A stretch of DNA of 16,901 nucleotides from an uncultured bacterium (GCA_937924555.1 CALDSN010000056.1:1-16901); one strand, 5' to 3'. Positions 7,589-14,901 are shown, numbered from the stretch's first letter. Numbers and translations are program-made. Notes: a model not told the origin generated them from the sequence alone.

Positions 7589-9256
7589 CTAAACATCATT
7601 CCACGTTCTAATAATTCCAGTGATCTCTTCCAACCTATCTCTAAGGTCTAGCACATCCAGATCTGATTCTTGTAGTATTGGTGCAACCAATTTAGCAAGT
7701 GAGACTTTTGAACTAAAGTATTTCTTTAAACTCTTTGGAGCACTTCCAGAGACTTCATCCATTACTTTGCTAAATTTTTGCAACACACAATTTTCTAGGA
7801 AATCAAAACCAGATCTTTCTAGCGCACCACGAGATAAGTAATTTTCAATTTCTCTTCCATCCGTAATCCAACATAATCCATTAATTCCTTCTACTTCAGC
7901 TTTTATTCTGGATTTAGTTTCCCTTATAGTGCCATCTTCGCTTTCTTTATCACTGTCAATTACTACTATCGAATGCCTGTTTACCTTGAACATACAAATA
8001 TGTGGTTTTATCTCAAATTCCTCCATATCAGGTTCGAAAGCTAAATGAGATAGGAGTTTTCCACCATAGAACATAATAGTATAATGCTTGTTTTCCACAA
8101 TCTTGCCCTTACTAAATAGCTCAATCCAACGATTAATATAGATTCTATCACTTGGACCTTCAACCCAGACAATACAATTACTTTGTAGAATGTCACTAGC
8201 TTTTTGCCCTAAATCATCGATAAGTTGTGATACTTCCTTATCCTTCGAAATAGTGGAAACAAAGGAGCCGTGCTCGCCTCTAGTAACCTGAAATATGCTA
8301 GCTGCATCGATACCGTAATAATAATCCAATGCAACAGTTGAATGTGTTGAAATGAAGTAGGTGAAACTCATTTCTTTGGATTTCTCTTCGATGTAGTCAT
8401 AGAGCTTTCTTTGAATAGATGGATGCAGATTGTTTTCCAGTTCCTCAAATGCGTAAATTATGTTATTTAAATCTATGTTTCTCAATACCTTGGGCAATAC
8501 ATGGATAAAGACTAATACCGCCAGAATCGTCTTAAACCCTGAACCTGATTGCGATAATGGTATAACCCCCTTTCCCTCCTCGGTCAAATAAATCTCCCAT
8601 GTTGTCCCAGTATTATCGCATTTAGTTTGAATTCTTTGGACTTCAATGTCTGGTTTTGTTATTTGGTTCAAAGCACTCAAAACCTCATCCTCTACTATAC
8701 CCTGATTCAATTTGGTTCGGTTCAGGACGGCCTGTATCATTCGAGTTATCCCGTTTCCTTTAGATGGTACATCCCATCCTGAATTGTCGGTTTTGTATGC
8801 TTCTGGGAGAATATCTCTTTCGGCATTCAAGCGTAGTACATGATATCTTGAGAAATCATTGCTTTGATTGATTGCAGACAACATAATTTTATAAAACTGG
8901 TCATTACTGCAACCATGATAGTTGAATTTGTTGCCTTCCTTTGCGAAACTTATGCTAATGTCATCAAGGAAATGTTTGTTAGATCTCATCTGATGATCTA
9001 TGTATCGAGGGTCAATCCTTTGTACTGCTTTCTTTTCTTCTACTGTCAATCCACGGTTTATCACAAAACCCATATCATCATTTTCTGCCGTAGTACTGAC
9101 ACTTGCACATAGTTTTTCGAACACATCAATAAGCGCAGATTTTCCAGAGTTGTTTTTCCCTATGATAACGGTTGCACGTCTGATTGGTCCAAATTCGACT
9201 TTCTCAATGAAGCATCTGTAATTGTTGAAGCTAACGGTTATTGCGTCTATTATCAT
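7589..9256 (-). CDS. OLD-family ATP-dependent endonuclease (ABC-type ATPase + TOPRIM)
   Basis: This 555-residue cytoplasmic protein couples an ABC/SMC-type ATPase to a TOPRIM nuclease, the architecture of OLD and of GajA in the Gabija defence system. The ATPase has Walker A GKNNSGKS (33-40), an ABC-type signature SQSGSG (235-240), Walker B IIYAFEELENNLHP (266-279) and an H-loop STHS (303-306). The TOPRIM domain has VEGPSDR (365-371, Glu366), the metal-binding IDSDKE (433-438, Asp434 and Asp436) and GREIENYL (467-474). All key residues appear intact, so it should be active. No UvrD-like helicase (GajB) is adjacent, so this is not Gabija; it would be a solitary OLD or part of a different cassette. 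The start is supported by AGGGGAG four bases before the ATG. It is first in a minus-strand unit with the DUF488 fusion and the unnamed gene. Confidence 0.9.
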   Translation of the reverse strand: MIIDAITVSFNNYRCFIEKVEFGPIRRATVIIGKNNSGKSALIDVFEKLCASVSTTAENDDMGFVINRGLTVEEKKAVQRIDPRYIDHQMRSNKHFLDDISISFAKEGNKFNYHGCSNDQFYKIMLSAINQSNDFSRYHVLRLNAERDILPEAYKTDNSGWDVPSKGNGITRMIQAVLNRTKLNQGIVEDEVLSALNQITKPDIEVQRIQTKCDNTGTTWEIYLTEEGKGVIPLSQSGSGFKTILAVLVFIHVLPKVLRNIDLNNIIYAFEELENNLHPSIQRKLYDYIEEKSKEMSFTYFISTHSTVALDYYYGIDAASIFQVTRGEHGSFVSTISKDKEVSQLIDDLGQKASDILQSNCIVWVEGPSDRIYINRWIELFSKGKIVENKHYTIMFYGGKLLSHLAFEPDMEEFEIKPHICMFKVNRHSIVVIDSDKESEDGTIRETKSRIKAEVEGINGLCWITDGREIENYLSRGALERSGFDFLENCVLQKFSKVMDEVSGSAPKSLKKYFSSKVSLAKLVAPILQESDLDVLDLRDRLEEITGIIRTWNDV

Positions 9257-9429
9257 TTTCTCCCCTTATAATTGTTCATATAGCTTATACCGCATCATGC
9301 AATAGCAAACTCTACTCTTCATTTATCCTACCAAGATAATCCAATAGGACTCTCTTCATCCCTGTCGTCTAAAAAACATATATCTTGTACACTCCTATGT
9401 TTTACATAGAAATAGTATGGTCAAAAATC

Positions 9430-9435
9430 TGTCAA
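9430..9435 (-). promoter_or_regulatory. TTGACA hexamer upstream of the OLD cassette
   Basis: A perfect TTGACA on the minus strand, 174 bases before the OLD gene's ATG. The expected -10 position holds only TTTCTA/TTCTAT, so assignment as a promoter is tentative. Confidence 0.22.
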
Positions 9436-9464
9436 GCATAAATCCTGCAATTGTTTCCCTTCAT

Positions 9465-9479
9465 ATACTTGTGAAGTAT
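9465..9479. repeat. Short perfect palindrome ATACTT-GTG-AAGTAT
   Basis: Six-base exact inverted repeat with a three-base spacer in the gap upstream of the OLD cassette. It has the size of a dimeric regulator's operator, or it could be the left edge of the hairpin cluster that begins about 65 bases further on. Confidence 0.35.
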
Positions 9480-9544
9480 CCACAGGTCTGCTCCCCCACT
9501 CCGGTGCAATCATCTCTGTTCTGCGGATAATCCTGCTTGCCAGA

Positions 9545-9625
9545 GTAGAAATGTCCTCCGGACGTTTGGGGGGACAAGCTGCAGGATGCAGCTTCTACGC
9601 TCTCTGCCAATCTACAGGTTGGCAG
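9545..9625. repeat. Cluster of nested hairpins (possible palindromic repeat element or structured RNA)
   Basis: Several exact stems lie in 81 bases. GTAGA (9545-9549) pairs with TCTAC (9594-9598) as an outer stem. Inside it are GTCC (9553-9556) with GGAC (9572-9575), and AAGCTGCA (9576-9583) with TGCAGCTT (9587-9594) around a GGA loop. A separate stem follows: CTGCCAA (9604-9610) with TTGGCAG (9619-9625). The outer and inner right arms share one base or so, which gives a three-way-junction shape. No T run follows, so it is not an ordinary terminator. It could be a REP-like dispersed element, a MITE fragment or a non-coding RNA. Confidence 0.45.
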
Positions 9626-9725
9626 CCATCTCGATAAAGCCACAGAGCAAGCAGAGGCAGAGCTTCGTCAGGCTTAAATGCATAAGGAATAAGTATGCAA
9701 TACAAGCAGATACGCAAAATAGTTC

Positions 9726-9731
9726 TTGACA
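9726..9731 (+). promoter_or_regulatory. TTGACA hexamer upstream of the second secreted-protein gene
   Basis: A perfect TTGACA on the plus strand, 161 bases before the ATG at 9892. With one more base it forms CTTGACA (9725-9731), which is mirrored by TGTCAAG at 9777-9783, a seven-base inverted repeat with 45 bases between the arms. No clear TATAAT is present at 17 bases. Confidence 0.22.
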
Positions 9732-9891
9732 CAATTATGCTTATTATTAGCAAAGAAAAGTGAGCAAGCTGCGGTTTGTCAAGTGTGTCTGGATGTGTAA
9801 TGTGTATCTACATGGGTAAATAAACCAAACCTATGTTTCTGCTAAAAAAAGCCAGACTGCGGTTAATCCTGCTCGCCAAAGAGAGGTCAAT

Positions 9892-11232
9892 ATGCAACGG
9901 TTTATCTTGTTGATTTTGTTATCTATAGTTTGTTTATCTATCACGGCAAATCCCCTAACTGCTAATCCTATATATCCAAGCATTCCCCTCGGCGTTGCCG
10001 GAAATCCACTTGCTTCCCCGAGAACTGAGACCCCTTTGATATCAAACATCATCCATCAAACTTGGGGTGGGGCGTGGAACGATGAGGATAGATATGAGCT
10101 TAGCTACAATGAACACGACCTTTGCACCTCAATCACCCACTTTACATGGAGTTTTGACATCAATGGCTGGGATGCCATATGGCGCAATGATTACAGCTAT
10201 GATGAAAGCGGTAACCTGCTTAGTTACACAATCCAGGTGAAACAGGATGGTGTATGGGGCATCGGTAGTGAATGCGAGCTGATATACGATTATGACAGAT
10301 TGGTTCAGATTGTTGCAACTCAATATATGAACGGAGAGCCAATCCCAAGTGTTTATTACGATTTTCTTTATAGTGGTGTCTCAGGCAGGATGACACTGCG
10401 TGTGGAAACATTCTGGCCCTTTTCTGACACCAACCCACCCATGAACAAATTCGTTTACGAATGGGATGACCAAGGCAGACCTATCCTGATGCAGAAGTAT
10501 CAAAAACATCTGCTGGATCAAGAGTGGGAGATTAATGTTCGCAGCACTTATAGTTACGAGGCATTCGATGAATCCACCTATGCTGACCACATCAAGGCAA
10601 TTCTACTGAACTACACCAGCCTCAATATGGAATTGATCTCCGGATTCAAACCCTTCAAGCTGCAGTATTCCAGCGATAGCTACACTGAGGACTTGGGGGT
10701 GAACTGGAGTAGTATGAGCCAAACAGAATATACTTACAACACCTTGGAGCAGATAACAGATAAGAAGTACTACAGCACTATCTTGGGCACACACATTCTG
10801 ATGAATCAAACTTGCTTCGAGTATTATCACGGCATGCAATCCTCAGCCATTTACTATGAGCCAAGCGAGGAGACACATGAACTGATGCCGCTTGACAGAT
10901 ATTTGTTTGAATATATCTGGCCCAGCTCCAATGAGGATGGCAACGCCCCCGCGTTGAACGGAACTCTATCCGCTTCCCCAAACCCATTTACCCAAAGAAC
11001 TTGCATCAGCTTTGATCTTGCCAAAGCGGGGATGGTGCAACTGGATGTTTATAACCTTAAAGGGCAAAAGGTTAAAAGCATCGCCAATGCTTATTTCAAC
11101 ACCGGAAAGCACGAAGTTTACTGGGACGCAACCGACAATAATGGCAAACAAGCTGCTTCCGGAGTATATCTGCTGCGACTTAGCAGCGATAAGCAGAGCC
11201 AAACAATAAAGACGGTTCTGCTGAGAAACTAA
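9892..11232 (+). CDS. Secreted YD-like repeat protein with C-terminal Por/FlgD-like sorting domain
   Basis: This is a 446-residue exported protein. Residues 1 to about 20 are a signal peptide (MQRF, then an isoleucine/leucine core, ending near ITAN). Residues about 65-345 contain roughly eight loosely repeated beta-hairpin units, each opening with an aromatic-rich pair such as YELSYNEHDL, NDYSYDESGN, KFVYEWDDQGR, TEYTYNTLEQ or CFEYYHGM. They resemble the YD/Rhs-type units that build elongated or shell-like beta structures. Residues about 355-446 are a sorting-type domain: SASPNPF opening, VQLDVYNLKGQKVKS core, ASGVYLLRL and a basic tail ending at the last residue. GAGAGG (9881-9886) lies five bases before the ATG. 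No toxin tip or self-cleaving aspartyl core is present, so it is not an Rhs toxin. Its function is unknown; a surface-exposed or released product is inferred. Confidence 0.82.
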   Translation: MQRFILLILLSIVCLSITANPLTANPIYPSIPLGVAGNPLASPRTETPLISNIIHQTWGGAWNDEDRYELSYNEHDLCTSITHFTWSFDINGWDAIWRNDYSYDESGNLLSYTIQVKQDGVWGIGSECELIYDYDRLVQIVATQYMNGEPIPSVYYDFLYSGVSGRMTLRVETFWPFSDTNPPMNKFVYEWDDQGRPILMQKYQKHLLDQEWEINVRSTYSYEAFDESTYADHIKAILLNYTSLNMELISGFKPFKLQYSSDSYTEDLGVNWSSMSQTEYTYNTLEQITDKKYYSTILGTHILMNQTCFEYYHGMQSSAIYYEPSEETHELMPLDRYLFEYIWPSSNEDGNAPALNGTLSASPNPFTQRTCISFDLAKAGMVQLDVYNLKGQKVKSIANAYFNTGKHEVYWDATDNNGKQAASGVYLLRLSSDKQSQTIKTVLLRN

Positions 11233-11298
11233 ACCGCAAGCCTATAGAATATCGGGTATCCACCGAACAGTTAAGCAAAAAATGCCACGTCATTCTTA

Positions 11299-11340
11299 GG
11301 TGACTCCCTCGTGATTCCCGGGTGGGACGAGGGAATCACC
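11299..11340. repeat. Long hairpin with an alternative, mutually exclusive stem
   Basis: GGTGACTCCCTCGT (11299-11312) pairs with ACGAGGGAATCACC (11327-11340) over 14 positions with one C-A mismatch, leaving a 14-base loop. A competing exact nine-base stem is GTGATTCCC (11311-11319) with GGGAATCAC (11331-11339). Both use the same right arm because GTGACTCCC and GTGATTCCC form an imperfect direct repeat. No T run follows, so it is a weak terminator candidate at best. It may be a dispersed palindromic repeat or a structural switch. Confidence 0.55.
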
Positions 11341-11374
11341 CAAGATTCGCCTCTGATTTAGTAAACTGACAAAC

Positions 11375-11444
11375 GACAGGAGGGTAGGTGAGCTGAGCAC
11401 TGTAGCAGTGCCAGATGATGCAGTCATGAAGCTGTCAAACCCTC
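11375..11444. repeat. Second structured block in the ppdK leader
   Basis: GAGGGT (11380-11385) pairs with ACCCTC (11439-11444) to enclose two small hairpins: GCACTG-TAG-CAGTGC (11397-11411) and ATGA-TGCAG-TCAT (11415-11427). A further pairing, GACAG (11375-11379) with CTGTC (11432-11436), would cross the outer stem. It does not match a riboswitch class that I recognise. Confidence 0.4.
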
Positions 11445-11461
11445 GCTATCTCATATAGCAG

Positions 11462-11467
11462 TTGACA
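11462..11467 (+). promoter_or_regulatory. TTGACA hexamer, possible ppdK promoter
   Basis: A perfect TTGACA 68 bases before the ppdK ATG. The -10 position at 17 bases reads ATTGTG, a poor match; TATTTA occurs further down. The position is right for a promoter and the partner element is not. Confidence 0.25.
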
Positions 11468-11534
11468 AAAACAGCTGATGCAAGATTGTGGTATTTAGTG
11501 AATTAGCAAAACAATGCATGATCATGGAGGATAA

Positions 11535-14258
11535 ATGACTGCAATTAAACGTGTTTATCTCTTCGGTAACGGAAAAGCCGAAGGTAAGGCAGATATGAAG
11601 AACCTTCTCGGTGGAAAGGGTGCCAACCTTGCCGAGATGAATCTTATCGGTGTTCCGGTTCCCCCCGGTTTCACCATCACCACCGAAGCTTGCACCGAAT
11701 ATAACCAGCTTGGTGCCGATAAGCTTAAAGACTTGCTGTTGGAAGATGTTAAAGCCGCAGTTAAGTATGTGGAAGACATCATGGGAATGCAATTCGGCTC
11801 CAATGAGAACCCCTTGTTGGTTTCCGTTCGCTCAGGTTCCCGTGCATCCATGCCCGGTATGATGGATACCATCCTGAACCTTGGTATGAATGACTCTGCG
11901 GTGCAGGGCATCATCAAAAAGACAGGAAACGAACGCTTTGCATGGGATAGCTATCGTCGCTTCGTGCAGATGTATGGCGATGTGGTGCTTGGTCTTAAGC
12001 CCACCAGCAAAGAAGAGGAAGATCCCTTTGAAGTGATCATCCACCACATGAAGAAAGAAAAAGGCGTGGAGAACGATCTGGACCTTAGCGCAGAAGACCT
12101 GAAAGCTTTGGTGAGCCTGTTCAAGAAAGCCGTGAAAGACAATACCGGTCACGACTTCCCGGATAACCCCTGGGATCAGCTTTGGGGCGCAGTGTTTGCT
12201 GTGTTCGATAGCTGGAACAATGACCGTGCAGTATTCTATCGTCAACTGAACAACATTCCGGATGAGTGGGGCACAGCTGTTAACGTACAAGCCATGGTGT
12301 TCGGTAACATGGGCATCACCAGTGCCACAGGTGTTGCCTTCTCCCGCGATGCCGCCACCGGTGAGAACCTGTTCAATGGCGAATACCTCATCAATGCCCA
12401 GGGTGAAGACGTGGTTGCCGGTATCCGTACCCCGCAACAGATCACCAAGATAGGCTCACAGCGTTGGGCAACTCTTGCCAAGGTTTCCGAGGAAGAACGT
12501 GCTGCAAAGTATCCTTCCCTGGAAGAAGCAATGCCCGTCGTATATAAAGAGCTGTTCGATATTCAACAAAAGCTGGAGCAACACTCCAAAGATATGCAGG
12601 ACATGGAGTTCACCATTCAGGATAACAAGCTGTGGATGCTGCAAACCCGTAACGGTAAGCGCACCGGTGCCGCCATGGTGAAGATTGCCATGGATATGCT
12701 GCGTGAAGGCATGATAGATGAAAAGACTGCTCTGAAGCGTCTTGAGCCTGCCAAGCTGGATGAACTGCTGCACCCTGTGTTCACCAAAGAAGGCTTAGCC
12801 GGAGCAAAGATTATCGCCTCCGGACTCCCCGCATCCCCCGGCGCAGCCACCGGACAGATTGTGTTCTTCGCCGATGATGCCGAAGCTTGGGCTGCTCAAG
12901 GTAAGAAAGTTATACTTGTTCGCATCGAGACCTCCCCGGAAGACCTGCGTGGCATGAACGTTGCCCGCGGTATCCTTACCGCTCGTGGCGGAATGACCTC
13001 CCACGCTGCCGTGGTGGCTCGTGGTATGGGCAAATGCTGCGTATCCGGTGCCGGTGCCTTGGTGATAGATTACAAAGCCAGAACCATGACCGTGGGCGGA
13101 ACCGTGTACAAGGAAGGAGATTGGATTTCTCTGAACGGCAGCACAGGTAAGATACTGGAAGGCAAGATTGAGACCCAAGATCCCGAGCTTAGCGGCGATT
13201 TTGGTGCCATCATGACACTCGCCGATAAATATACCCGCATGAAAGTGCGTACCAATGCCGACACTCCCAAGGACGCTCAAGTTGCCCGCAGCTTTGGCGC
13301 ACAGGGTATTGGCTTGTGCCGCACAGAGCATATGTTCTTCGAAGGAGACCGCATCAAAGCCATGCGCGAGATGATTCTGGCGGATGACGAGAAGGGTCGC
13401 AGATTGGCTTTAGATAAGCTGCTGCCCATCCAACGCGCTGACTTCGAAGGCATCTTCACCGCCATGAACGGCTTCCCCGTAACGGTGCGTCTCTTAGACC
13501 CGCCCTTGCACGAGTTCGTTCCTCACGAGGTGGAAGCGCAACAGGAAATAGCCAACGAGCTTGGCTTAAGCCTTGCCAAAGTGCAACAACGCGTAGCTTC
13601 CCTGCATGAGTTCAACCCCATGCTGGGTCACCGTGGTTGCCGCTTGGGTAACACCTACCCGGAAATCACCGAGATGCAAGCCCGCGCCATTATCGAAGCT
13701 GCATTGGCAGTTAAGTCCCGCGGGGTGAATGTACTTCCTGAGATAATGATACCGCTCATCGGCACCGCTGCAGAGTTCGAGATGCAGGAAGAAATCATCC
13801 GCACCGTGGCAGAGAAAGTGTTCGCCGAGAAGAACGACAGAGTGGAATACCTTGTTGGTACCATGATTGAGATTCCCCGCGCAGCCCTAACCGCAGATAA
13901 GATTGCCGAACGTGCCGAGTTCTTCAGCTTTGGCACCAACGACCTGACCCAGATGACCTTTGGTTACTCCCGCGATGATGCCGGCACCTTCTTGCCGATA
14001 TACATCAACAAAAACCTCCTGAAGCACGACCCCTTCCAGATTCTGGACAGAGAGGGTGTGGGTCAGTTGGTGAAGATGGGAACAGAGCGCGGTCGCAGCA
14101 CTCGCCCGAACCTGAAAGTGGGTATCTGCGGTGAGCATGGTGGTGAGCCAAGTAGCGTGGAATTCTGCCACAGCGTGGGTATGAACTACGTAAGCTGTTC
14201 TCCCTACCGTGTGCCGATTGCCCGTTTGGCTGCTGCAATTGCCGCCATCAGCGAATAA
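11535..14258 (+). CDS. ppdK: Pyruvate,phosphate dikinase
   Basis: Interconverts pyruvate + ATP + phosphate and phosphoenolpyruvate + AMP + pyrophosphate in the cytoplasm; in many anaerobes it runs in the glycolytic direction as a pyrophosphate-using route. At 907 residues it is full length. The order is: an N-terminal ATP-grasp domain opening with LLGGKGANLAEM (residue 24 on) and SVRSGSRASMPGMMDT; the swivelling phosphohistidine domain with GGMTSHAAVVARG, catalytic His490; and the C-terminal PEP/pyruvate TIM barrel with GLCRTEHMFF, LLDPPLHEF, EIMIPLI, FGTNDLTQMT, and GICGEHGGEP with the acid/base Cys865. All key residues are present. TGGAGG (11525-11530) sets the start and a strong hairpin terminator follows, so it appears to be a single-gene unit. 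A hairpin-rich leader precedes it. Confidence 0.98.
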   Translation: MTAIKRVYLFGNGKAEGKADMKNLLGGKGANLAEMNLIGVPVPPGFTITTEACTEYNQLGADKLKDLLLEDVKAAVKYVEDIMGMQFGSNENPLLVSVRSGSRASMPGMMDTILNLGMNDSAVQGIIKKTGNERFAWDSYRRFVQMYGDVVLGLKPTSKEEEDPFEVIIHHMKKEKGVENDLDLSAEDLKALVSLFKKAVKDNTGHDFPDNPWDQLWGAVFAVFDSWNNDRAVFYRQLNNIPDEWGTAVNVQAMVFGNMGITSATGVAFSRDAATGENLFNGEYLINAQGEDVVAGIRTPQQITKIGSQRWATLAKVSEEERAAKYPSLEEAMPVVYKELFDIQQKLEQHSKDMQDMEFTIQDNKLWMLQTRNGKRTGAAMVKIAMDMLREGMIDEKTALKRLEPAKLDELLHPVFTKEGLAGAKIIASGLPASPGAATGQIVFFADDAEAWAAQGKKVILVRIETSPEDLRGMNVARGILTARGGMTSHAAVVARGMGKCCVSGAGALVIDYKARTMTVGGTVYKEGDWISLNGSTGKILEGKIETQDPELSGDFGAIMTLADKYTRMKVRTNADTPKDAQVARSFGAQGIGLCRTEHMFFEGDRIKAMREMILADDEKGRRLALDKLLPIQRADFEGIFTAMNGFPVTVRLLDPPLHEFVPHEVEAQQEIANELGLSLAKVQQRVASLHEFNPMLGHRGCRLGNTYPEITEMQARAIIEAALAVKSRGVNVLPEIMIPLIGTAAEFEMQEEIIRTVAEKVFAEKNDRVEYLVGTMIEIPRAALTADKIAERAEFFSFGTNDLTQMTFGYSRDDAGTFLPIYINKNLLKHDPFQILDREGVGQLVKMGTERGRSTRPNLKVGICGEHGGEPSSVEFCHSVGMNYVSCSPYRVPIARLAAAIAAISE

Positions 14259-14280
14259 CGCATAATAGTAGATAGATATA

Positions 14281-14308
14281 ACGCCGGAGCAATCCGGCGT
14301 TTTCTTTA
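14281..14308 (+). terminator. Rho-independent terminator of ppdK
   Basis: ACGCCGGA (14281-14288) and TCCGGCGT (14293-14300) form a perfect eight-pair GC-rich stem with a GCAA tetraloop, followed by TTTCTTT. It lies 22 bases after the ppdK stop. Confidence 0.93.
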
Positions 14309-14333
14309 TCCCAAGGTATCCTACACAATTTGC

Positions 14334-14362
14334 TTGACTTGCAGCCAAACGAGTAAAACTAT
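14334..14362 (+). promoter_or_regulatory. Possible promoter of the DUF1232-RdgB-PMM operon
   Basis: TTGACT (14334-14339) is followed after 17 bases by AACTAT (14357-14362), a poor -10. It lies between the ppdK terminator and the ribosome site GGAGGT (14369-14374), where a promoter is needed. The implied leader would be very short. Confidence 0.3.
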
Positions 14363-14379
14363 GGCAACGGAGGTATATT

Positions 14380-14901
14380 ATGAATGACGATATACTGAAC
14401 GGACGCGAAATCCCTGCCGAAGAGCAGGAACAGATGAAGGAAAGAATCATCGATGTGGATGAGGATAAGCTGAAGTTTTATGAGGACCTGCGCCGCAAAG
14501 CCAAGGGTTGGACCAAGGAAAAGGGCGGTGCCTTTGGCGGAAAGCTGGGTGAATACCTCTTTCTGTTGCCAGATTTCTTTATTCTTGTTTGTCGTCTGGC
14601 GGTGGATAAAAGGGTACCCACCAAGCAAAAGCTGATGGCTGGCGGGATAGTTGCTTATGTTATCATGCCTCTGGATATTATTCCCGATTTCATTCCCTTG
14701 ATTGGGCATGTGGACGACCTGGTGCTGGTGGTTATGGGCTTGAACATGATCCTGAATGAGATTGATGCCAAGGTGCTTGCCGATAATTGGAGCGGTGAAG
14801 GAGAAGTGCTGGAGCAGATGAAGAAGATTACCGCCACTGCCGAAGCTTTCCTGGACAAGAACATCCTGCAACGCATCAAGAACTGGCTTGCCCGTAAGTA
14901 G
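14380..14901 (+). CDS. DUF1232 (YkvA-type) membrane-associated protein
   Basis: This is a 173-residue protein. The N-terminal 50 residues are highly charged. Two hydrophobic segments follow: about 57-75 (EYLFLLPDFFILVCRLAV) and about 85-125, which contains the DUF1232 hallmark PLDIIPDFIPLIGHVDDL (97-114). A charged helical tail ends it. DUF1232 proteins are small, probably membrane-associated and without a settled function; none is claimed here. GGAGGT lies five bases before the ATG. Its TAG (14899-14901) abuts the next gene's ATG (14902) with no gap, so it is the first gene of an operon with rdgB and the hexose-phosphate mutase. Confidence 0.88.
   Translation: MNDDILNGREIPAEEQEQMKERIIDVDEDKLKFYEDLRRKAKGWTKEKGGAFGGKLGEYLFLLPDFFILVCRLAVDKRVPTKQKLMAGGIVAYVIMPLDIIPDFIPLIGHVDDLVLVVMGLNMILNEIDAKVLADNWSGEGEVLEQMKKITATAEAFLDKNILQRIKNWLARK

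Larger units (their letters stand above)
9257..9891. other. 635-base gene-free gap between two divergent genes, hairpin-rich
   Basis: No convincing gene. It separates the minus-strand OLD cassette from the plus-strand secreted-protein gene and must hold both promoters. The outer parts are AT-rich. The centre, about 9480-9660, is distinctly GC-richer and carries several perfect hairpins (annotated separately). TTGACA-like hexamers occur at 9430-9435 (minus), 9726-9731 (plus) and 9777-9782 (minus). A plus-strand frame over 9549-9677 (KCPPDVWGDKL... to a TAA) is open but has no start or ribosome site, so I read it as non-coding. Confidence 0.55.
11233..11534. other. 302-base gene-free leader of ppdK, hairpin-rich
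   Basis: No gene is visible. The region holds two structured blocks (11299-11340 and 11375-11444, annotated separately), a TTGACA hexamer at 11462-11467, and the ppdK ribosome site TGGAGG at 11525-11530. It could combine termination of the upstream gene, a repeat element and the ppdK promoter. Confidence 0.5.

Noticed and set aside
7589..9256. Annotating the OLD gene as Gabija GajA
   Set aside because: The architecture matches, but no UvrD-like helicase (GajB) is adjacent on either side, and the neighbours are DUF488 and an unnamed protein.
9461..9643. A 60-codon minus-strand frame in the gap upstream of the OLD cassette
   Set aside because: It overlaps the hairpin cluster, has no ribosome site, and the composition follows the palindromes rather than protein-like sequence.
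11275..11288. A minus-strand TGGCAT...GC string resembling a sigma-54 -24/-12 promoter
   Set aside because: The GG-to-GC spacing is two bases short, which abolishes sigma-54 recognition, and it would transcribe antisense into the secreted-protein gene. By eye I found no convincing -24/-12 site anywhere in the intergenic regions.
11832..14450. Long antisense frames over ppdK (for example 11832-12437, 12795-13331 and 13887-14450, minus)
   Set aside because: They mirror the codon bias of ppdK, have histidine/glycine-rich unnatural composition, and no ribosome sites. ppdK itself is unambiguous on the other strand.
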